Origin: Denitrobacterium detoxificans
GTDB lineage: Bacteria > Actinomycetota > Coriobacteriia > Coriobacteriales > Eggerthellaceae
Length of the DNA stretch: 64,000 nucleotides
Assembly (NCBI RefSeq): GCF_001643775.1
Contig: NZ_CP011402.1
Span: 1,768,432-1,832,431, forward strand
Direction of reading: 5' to 3'
In this document: in pieces, positions 15,001 to 24,000 of the stretch
Position numbering within the stretch: position 1 is the stretch's first letter
How the letters are laid out: the number at the start of each line of letters is the position of its first letter
The notes under the pieces: generated by a model
Told to the model about the DNA's origin: nothing
Databases searched by the model: none
What the model saw: the letters and a program-made list of their open reading frames with translations, nothing else
Translations under genes and position numbers: made by a program

Positions 15001-18000
15001 CATCCCAGTTGTAGATGTTAGTGATGGTGGTAAGCGTATAGCAGTTCTGGAACATCTCATGCATGGACGTCACGTTACCCGTGTCCATGTTCACGCCGTC
15101 CATTGCCTTCAGCCCGCGTGCGTTCTGGAACATGCTGTCCATGCTCGTGACGTCAGCGATGTCGAAGTTGATGCCGTGGAACGCCTGCAGACCCTGCGTG
15201 TAATCCAGGCCATCCATGTCGTAGGAGTTCTGGAACATCTCAACAAGCGTGCAGCCATTGTCGAGCACCATGTCCTCGCCCTCGAAGACCCAGCCAGTGC
15301 CCGAATAGGCAATGTCGCCGCCGCCGTTATACAGACCCGAGCAATTCTGGAACATGTTCGAAGTGGTAACGCCCGTACCGTCCAGCAGCATGTCCTTGCC
15401 CACGAAGTAATCCAGGCCCGTGGCATCGTTGAACATGTTCTCAAGGCGTGTGGAGCCCTTGATAATCATATCCTTGCCCACGAATGTGCGCATGGAATCG
15501 GTGGCGTTGAACATGTACGCCACCGTGGCAACGGCAGAAGTGTCACCGTTCTGGCCATTGATGGTTACGCCCTGACCCAGGAAGCGCGGCAGCGCGCGGG
15601 CGCCGCTGAACATGTAATTCATGTTCTGGATCTTGTCGAAGTTGAGCACCGTGACCACCGTGGGGTCGGTGAATGCATCGATGTAGGAAAGCACCGTGGT
15701 ATCACGGAACATGTTTTCCGCATTCAGCAGCTCGGTCACGTTCCAGTTGTAAATCTGGTCCACTGTGGTAAGCGCATGAGCACGATAGAACATGTTGTTC
15801 ATGTACTTGATGGCGGTGTCATAATCCACCATGCCGCGGCCATTGAAGGAAACGATGCCCTGCGTGCAGTAGTACTTGCCGCTCGCAAATTCGATTTGGG
15901 CATCAGAGCCCATGAACATGCCGATCATGCTGTCGACGCCCTCGGTGATGTCCATGGTGTTTTCCGCGTCGAACGTCCATGCGCCCTTCACGTCACGGAA
16001 CATGTAGTCGAGCGGCGTGTTCTTCACCGTGAAGCCCGCGCCATGGAACGTGAAGGCCGCCGAGTTGTTGCGGAACCAGTTGGCGGTAACCACCGTTTCG
16101 GCGGGAACGGTTTCCGTGGCCATGGGCGAAAGCGCCATGCTCGTGGTAACGGTCATCGTGCCGCCATCAATGAGCATGCCGTTGCCGTACACGTCCACCA
16201 AATTATTCGCATCGTTAAACATGTCGGCCAACGTAATGTAGCCCTTGATGGTAAGGCCGTCGCCATAGAATGTCTGAATGCCGCTATGGTTGAACATGTA
16301 ACGCGTCATGGCGCGCGTGGTGGTGTCGTAGTAGTTACCCGTGATGGTAACTCCCCAGCCCTTCCACTCGGGAAGCGCCCAGGTATCCTGGAACATCGAG
16401 CGCATGTCCTTCACGGATTCAAGATCCCACGTCGTCGTGGGAGTAGTTGCGGTGAAGGCGTCGATGTACGTCAGGGTACGCGCGTCATTGAACATGCCAT
16501 ACAGGTACTGCACGGCTTTCATATCCCACAGGCTAATGCCCTCCACGCGCTGCAGGTCGCGCGCATGGTTGAACATAAAGGCCATGTTGGTGACCTTCGA
16601 AACGTCCATGCCCAGACCGTTGAAGTACACCAAGCCCTGCGTGGCGCCGATGCTGTCCAAGATCTGAGTGCCATAGTAGCCACCCATATGCCAGGAACGG
16701 GTAACGCCATCTTCGCGACCGGTGTAGTAGTACCCGCCAATGTTATGGCCCGTGCCACCACCTTCGATGCTGTAAATGCCGTTGAACATGCCATACAAGC
16801 TGGTTACGCCATTCAAGTTCATGGTGCCTTCGGCGTCGAAGCTATAGGCGCCCTTGCAACCCTGGAACATGAATTCCATCGTATTGTTGCGGATCTCCAT
16901 GCCGCCACCGTGGAAGTAGAACGGAGCGGTGTTGTTGAAGAACATATCGTACGTGAGAACGCTGTTGCCCGGCGTGGTAGACCCCGTGTCGGGGTCGGTG
17001 TACAGGCCACCATCAATGAGCATGCCGTTGCCCCAGAAATTCTGCAGGTTAGCAGCATCGGTGAACATGTAAATGAGATCAATGTCGCCATCGATAATCA
17101 TCTCGTCACCGTAGAAATCGGTCATGCCGCTGTTGTTGAACATGTACTTCACGCTGGCGCGGCGCCCGTTACGCGCGGTACCCGTAATGTGCATGCCCTT
17201 GCCGCGGAAGGTCGTCATAGCCGTAGTGCCCTGGAACATGTAGTCCATATTGTTAATGACGGGTAGGGTCCAGTTGCTGAAGTCCTGCGTCAGCAGGCTC
17301 GCGCAGCCATTGAACATCGACTCGGTGGTATACAGGCTATCCAGCTGCCACGTGCCAATGCCCGTCACCTCTTCCAGCAAGGTGCAGCCATTGAACATGG
17401 CATGCATATTCTCGATATTGCTCGTGCCACCCGTATACGTGTAGGGATTGCCAGCGGCATCGAAGCCACTGCCAATGCCCCAATCGGTCAGGTCGAAACG
17501 GACCAAGCTCGAGCAATTCTGGAACATGTACTCGACCGTCTCCAAGCTGGAAAGGTCCCACTGCTTCATGTCGTACACGTTCACAAGGGACGTACAGCCA
17601 TTGAACATGCCCTCCATGCTGGTAACCAGCGAGGTGTTCAGGTTGGTGCCATAAAAATGCGTCAGGCGCGTGCAGCGATTGAACATGTAGCGCATGTTCA
17701 CAACGCCGGGGCTGGTAATGCTTGCCGTGCTGTAGTACACCAGGCCATCGCAATCCTGGAACCAATAGCTAAAGTCGGTCGGACCATTCAGCTTGACGAT
17801 CATACCCACGCCATCGAAACGGGCAAGCTTGTGGCAATTCGCGAACATGTTCGCCACCGTGGTGCCCTCGGGGCTGTCAATGGTAATGCCGTCTCCCTCG
17901 AAACGCTCAAGCTCGTAACAGTTCATGAACATCTCGTCCATCTTGTTGATGGCATTCAGGTTCCAGACGGTCGTCTGATACCCATAGAGCGCACGATCGG

Positions 18001-21000
18001 AAGGCATTACCGTAAACGCATCGATGGTCTTCAGCTTGTAGTCGTTCTTGAACATGCGGTACGTAGTGGTGACCTTCTCCACATTCCAGCGCGCCAGGCC
18101 ATCGGCCTTCACCATCTTGGGATCGTTGTAGAACATGCCCTCGAAGGTGAGCACGTTCTCGGTATCGAACGCCTCGCCATGGAACTCGGTAAGCCCCGCG
18201 CAGTTATTGAACATGTAGCTCATGTCGTACACGCCCGTGGTCACGATGTCGTCGGCATTGAAAATCGTAAGACCAGGGCAGCCATTGAACATGTACGCCG
18301 CCGTAATCTGCGGCTCGTTGGTTGCCATGCCCGTGGTAGACGTGCCAACGGGCAAGCCCGTGCCCACCGAACCGGTCAGTCGCAGATCGCCCGCATTGAA
18401 CGTGAAGGGACCATCGCATCCGCGGAACATGTTAGCCAGGTTCGCCTTGCCGGAAATGACCATGCCCTTGCCCTCGAAGCTCACCAGGCTGCTGCAGCCG
18501 CTGAACATGTCGGCGACGTTATCCAGGCTACCCGAGCCATCCACCACGCCCGTGGTAATGGTAAGGCCCTTGCCATAGAAGTTCGTGATGCTCGAGCAGC
18601 CGTAGAACATGCCCTCCATGGTGGTGATGTATTCGAGCGTCATGTTCGCGGAAAGCGTGGGATCGGTAAAGGCGTCGATGTAATTGAGCTGCGAGCAATT
18701 GCGGAACATGAAGCTCATGTCGCGGCAGCTATCGGCACTCCACATGGTGATGCCCTGCACCGAAAGCAGCTTCGGGCACAGGTCGAACATGCGACTCATG
18801 CTGAGTACCTGGTTCACGATGAGGCTGCCGCCATTGAACGTCCTGAATTCGGGGCAGTTATAGAACATGCCCTCCATGTTGGTGCAGCCCGCGCTGTTCA
18901 CACCCGCGCTATTGAATGTTTGCAGCCCCAGCGCGCCGCTGAACATATAGGAAAGGTCGCTCGTGGTAAGGGTGAAGCCCGCACCCGAGGCGAAGAAGCC
19001 GATGTACTTCGTGGTGTTCTTGAACATGTACTGCATGCGAGAGCCCGTTACCGTAAAGCCATTGCAGCTGAAGTTGTACAGGGTCGTCTTCCCCGCCGCC
19101 GTGGCTGCGAACATGTAGTCCATGTTGCTGTCGTTGATGGTGATGCCATTGCCATCAAACTGCCATCCAAGACCACCGACCGTACAGCCATTGAACATGT
19201 ACGTCATGCTCTTGGCGCCGTCCACCTGCATGCCATAGCCCTTGAACATGATCATCGACGTGCAGTCACTGAACATGTAGTCCATGGCCGCATCGTAGAA
19301 ATGCACATCCTGCATGTCGAAGGTAGTAATGCCCGTGCAGTGGCTGAACATGTAGCGCGCATCGGCGTTGGCCTTCATGTCCCATGTGCTGAAGCTGGGG
19401 AACGAGGTGAGGCCCGTGCAGCCGTAGAACATGCGATACGTGCTAATCACGTAGTTCACGTCCCATGCCAAGTTGGTAAGGCTCGTAAGGCCCGTGCATG
19501 CCTCGAACATGCGCGTCATGCTGGTAACGCTGCTGGTATTCCACGTGCTGCCATCGAAGGAAGGCAGGTTCGGGCAGTTGAAGAACATGTAATCCATGGT
19601 GTCCTGCACGCCCGACGCATCCCATGCGTTGCTCGTAAACGACGTAAGGAAGTAATCGTTCGCAAACATGTAACGCGTATCGCTTACGCCATTCCAGTCG
19701 GTCTGCGCATCGGCATCCACCTTGAACGTGGTAATACCGCAGTAGCCGCTCCAATGTACGTGATCGTAGCTCGAGCGATTCCAGAACGTGTAGTACAGGC
19801 AGTGATACAGCGAGCTGCTCCACTTTCCGCTGTTATGCGAAATGCTCACGTTGTTGTCCTCGTACCACGTACCAGAACCGGTCGCCTGGCTGTACGAATA
19901 GAACATGTACGCAGCGGGACCCTCGAAGTGCATGCCCGTGCCGTCAAAGGTGAAGCTGCCCGTAGTGCCATCGTTCGTACCGCAGAACATCTCGGCCACG
20001 TTATTGCCAATCATGGTCAGACCCTTGCCATTGAAGAGCCAATTCACACTCGTGGTGCGCCAGAACATATGCGCCAGGGAGCGGTTCTTGATGGTCATGC
20101 CATTGCCAATGAATTCCTGGAAGTTAGTCAGCACGCCAAACATGCCATCCACGCCATAGTTGCCGCTGGGACGCGTGGTGGAACGCGAAGCACTGCCATC
20201 GATGACCATGCCATCGCCGTAGAACTTCTGCAGACCGCTGCTGCGGAAGAACCACGCCAGCGTGGCGTCGCCGTACAGCTTCAGACCATAGCCATGGAAT
20301 TCGGTGAGTGCATACGTGAGGGCGAACATTTCGTCGAGCGTATGGCAGGAAGCCAAATCCCAGTTATCGAACGCCAGGCCCGTAGTGTAGGTAAGGCTCT
20401 GGCAGTTGTAGAACATACGCTCCAGGCTCTGCACCTTGCTCATGTCCCACGTCTTGATACCCGTTACGGTAGCAAGCGCCGTGCAATTCATGAACATCAT
20501 CTTCGCGTCACGCACCTGATAGTAATGCGGGTAGCTCCAATACCAGCCACCATCGGGAACGTCGTACTCGCGTGCGTCGTTTATCGCGAAGGTGCCGTTC
20601 TTGCCCATGTAGAAGCCGTTACCGTTAAACGAGGCGAGAGCCGTGCAATCCTTGAACATGCAATACGTGGTGGACGCCCACAGCGTCATGCCCATGGAGT
20701 TGAAGCTACCCAGGCTCGTGCAGCCGCGGAACATGGACGCCATGGAAGCAGGAGCCGCTTCGGTGCCAATCTTCAAGCCCGGAGCCACGAAGTTGCTCAG
20801 GCTGGAATTAGACACGAACATCTGAGATACGTCAGTTACCTTGCTGGCGTTCCAGTTACTCATGTTCACGTTCATCAAGCGCGAGCAATCGCGGAACATA
20901 CGCGTCATGTTCGTAACGGAAACGGCCTGCATGCCGCTGCCGTCGAAGTCGGTCATGTTATATGCGTTGCGGAACATCTCGTACATGCTCGTAACGCCTG

Positions 21001-24000
21001 CGGTATCGCTGGAGGTAAGGATAAACTTGCGCAGGCCCGTAGAGTTGCCGAACATGCGGATGAGGCTACCCGAAAGCGTAACGCCCGAACCCTGGAAGAT
21101 CAGGCTGCCGCCGTCATTGTTGAACATGCCGTAGCGATTGTAGTTGATGTGCTCGTACGTCTCGCCCGTGGTGCAGTTCGCGATGGTCATACCCGTCGCA
21201 TCGAACGTCCAGTTAGCGTTAATGCCCGTGAACATGTTACGCAGGTCCACGCCAGAAAGCACCATGCCATTCGCAGTAAACAGATTCATAGACGGGCAAT
21301 TCTGGAATGCGTACTGCATACTACCGCCCGTCACCATCAGGCCATCGCCATCGAAGTTGGCGAGTGCCGTGCAACCCGTGAACATGTAATTCATGTTGCA
21401 GTTGTAGAAGCGCATACCCGTAACCGTGATATTTGCCAGACTCGTGCAGCCCGCGAACATGCGCTGCGCGTTGGTGAGCTTGCGCAAATCCCAACTGGTA
21501 AGCGCACCCATGCTCGTAAGGCTCGTGCAGCCCTCGAACATGGAATACGCGCTCGTCACATTGCTCACGTCCCAAGCGGAAATGCCCGAAACCGTGGTGA
21601 GGTTCGTGGCGTCCTTGAACATGTTGTCCATATTGGTAAGCGCCGCAGTAGAAATACCGGAACCCTCGAACGTGGTGATTCCCGTAGCGCCATTGAACAT
21701 ACCGTTCATATTGTTCGGATACCACTTGAAGGTAGATGTGTTCAGGGAAACAAGCGTGCTGTTCTCGAACATGCGCGACATGTTCACCGTGCAATCGGGA
21801 GCGCCCAGCGTGAAGTTCATACCCGTAAGGCTAAACGGCGTAGCAGGCGCGCTTTCCGCAAACATGTAACGCGCGTCGGAAACGCTGCTGCCATCGAAGT
21901 TGTCCATGCACACGTTGGAAAGCGAATCGCAGTCGTAGAACATGGCGTACGTGGTGGTTACGCCCGTGGCGTCGAACGCGCTGAAGTCGGCCGAAACCAG
22001 GCCGCTGCTGCGGAACATGCCCTGCAGCGAGGTCACCCCGCTCGTGTTCATGGCGCCATTCGCGATGAAGGTGGTAAGGCCGTTGGCATTGTAGAACATG
22101 CGATACAGCGAACCCGAGGCCGTGATGCCATTGAAGTTAGCCGTCACCGAGCCGCCACAGTTGGCAAACATGCTGTCGGTATTGTTGTTCTTGAACGTAA
22201 GGCCATCGCCTAGCCAGATGAAGGTGGCATTGGTGCCGTTGAACATGTTCGACAGGTTGGCATCGGTAATGGTCATGCCGTTGCCGTTCCACACCAGCAG
22301 ACGTGGGCAATTGGTGAACATGTACGCCGCCGTGCCGCCCTGGAACACGCCGCCATCGCACGCATAGTTCTTCAACTCGGTGCAGTTAGCGTACATGTAG
22401 TTCTTATTGCAGTTGTACAGCTTCAAGTCGGGCATGGATACCGATTCGAGCGCATAGCAGTCGGCGAACATGTAACTCGCATTGGTGATCTTCGTGGTAT
22501 CCCACTGCGAAAACGCCGTAGTTAGCGCGCTGGCGGTAAGCATCTCGCAATGTTCGAACATGTGCGAAACATTGGTGACGTTGCTCGTATTCCAACCCGG
22601 ATACGTGCCGCCGTCAATGTAGCCCGAACCATTCATGAGCACCAGAGCCGAGCAGAAGTAGAACATGTAGCTCATATCCTGCACCAACGACGTGTCAATA
22701 CCGCTCATGCCCACATTGGAAAGCGCCATATCCATGTCGAACATATGCGTCATGTTGTTGGCAACCCACGAGCACTTCGCCGAGGCGAAGGTGATCAGGT
22801 TGCTCTTGTAGAACATGTACGACAGATTGGCACCACCCGTAGACGTGCTACCCAGCTTCATACCGCCGGCAAACTCGTCCAATGAGCTATTCCAGTACGT
22901 GAGCGCAGTTGTTTCCGCAAACATGTAGCTGGCATCGGTGACGTTCGAGGCATCCCAGTTCTTGAAGTTATCAACCTTCAGCAACGTGGTGTAACGGAAC
23001 ATCTCCTTCATGGTAGTAACCTGGGAGACATCCCAATACTGGATGCCCTCGACGGTATCCAAGCGCGTGGAGTTCTTGAAGAAGCCCTCCAAGCTGGTAG
23101 CCGCCGACATGTCGAAACCCACGCCATCGAAGTACGAAAGTTCCTCGTAATTGGCAAACCAGAAGGCACACGCATTGCCCAAAGGCTTGATAGCGCCCGT
23201 AACGTATACCTTCGTAATGCCAACCCAATCCTCAGCGGCATTGGCATTGCGATACGCGTACCACGGCAGCGCCGAATACGTAGTGCTCACCGTGTCAACG
23301 CCATCAATGGAAAGCGTGCCAAACACGCCATCGGTTTGCAGCGTCCACGTAAGCGCGTTGTTGTCGCCAAACGTACCACTCTTGTAAATGGTGTCGGCCA
23401 TCGGGCTCAGGCTCGTTGCCTTGGCGGAGTTAGCCGCACTGGCAGCGGCCTGCGCCGCCTCGAGTGCATCTAGAGCCGCGTCTTCGCTGGTAGCGTACGT
23501 GCTACCAGCGGCTTTGTCGCCTTGCAAAGACGTCGAAGCCGCAGCGCCCTCGCCTGCCGACTTCGCAGAATACACCGCGTAATAGGTTACGTTCGCGCTT
23601 ACCGTAATAGTCTCGCCCGGCTTCACGGACGCCTTCGTGGCGCCCTTTTCCGTAGCCCAGCCTTCGAAGGTCTGGCCTTCGAGCGTGGCTACGGGAGCCG
23701 TGATCGTTGCGCCCGCAGCAACCTGCTGCGTGGCGCTTCCGGAGAGCGCGCCCGCGCCGGCGTCGAACGTCACCGTGAAGGTAGCGGCGTCGGCAGCGGA
23801 TGCGCTTTCCCGGGCCTTGCTTTCAGACGCACCCGCAGCGGAGGTATCGCTTGCAGCCGCGCTGGAAGTCGAAGAGGAAGAGGCCGCGGCTTGGGCAGCA
23901 GCGGCAGAATCGTTGGAGGAAGAGGCGCTCGCGGCGGAGGTATCGCTCGTGGAGGCGGAAGGTGCAGAAGACGCAGAAACCTCAGCCACCGCTACCGTGG

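Noticed and set aside
173-22213. Very long plus-strand open frames (up to about 1600 codons each) across the left giant gene
   Set aside because: They lie in exact antisense register to a convincing signal-peptide-bearing repeat protein, have Arg/His/Val-rich nonsense sequence and arise from the lack of TTA, CTA and TCA codons on the sense strand.
13700-23100. Regularly spaced GAACATGTA-like units resembling a CRISPR array
   Set aside because: Units are imperfect, in frame, and encode the conserved Y-M-F of LRR repeats; the sequence between them is also coding and there are no cas genes.
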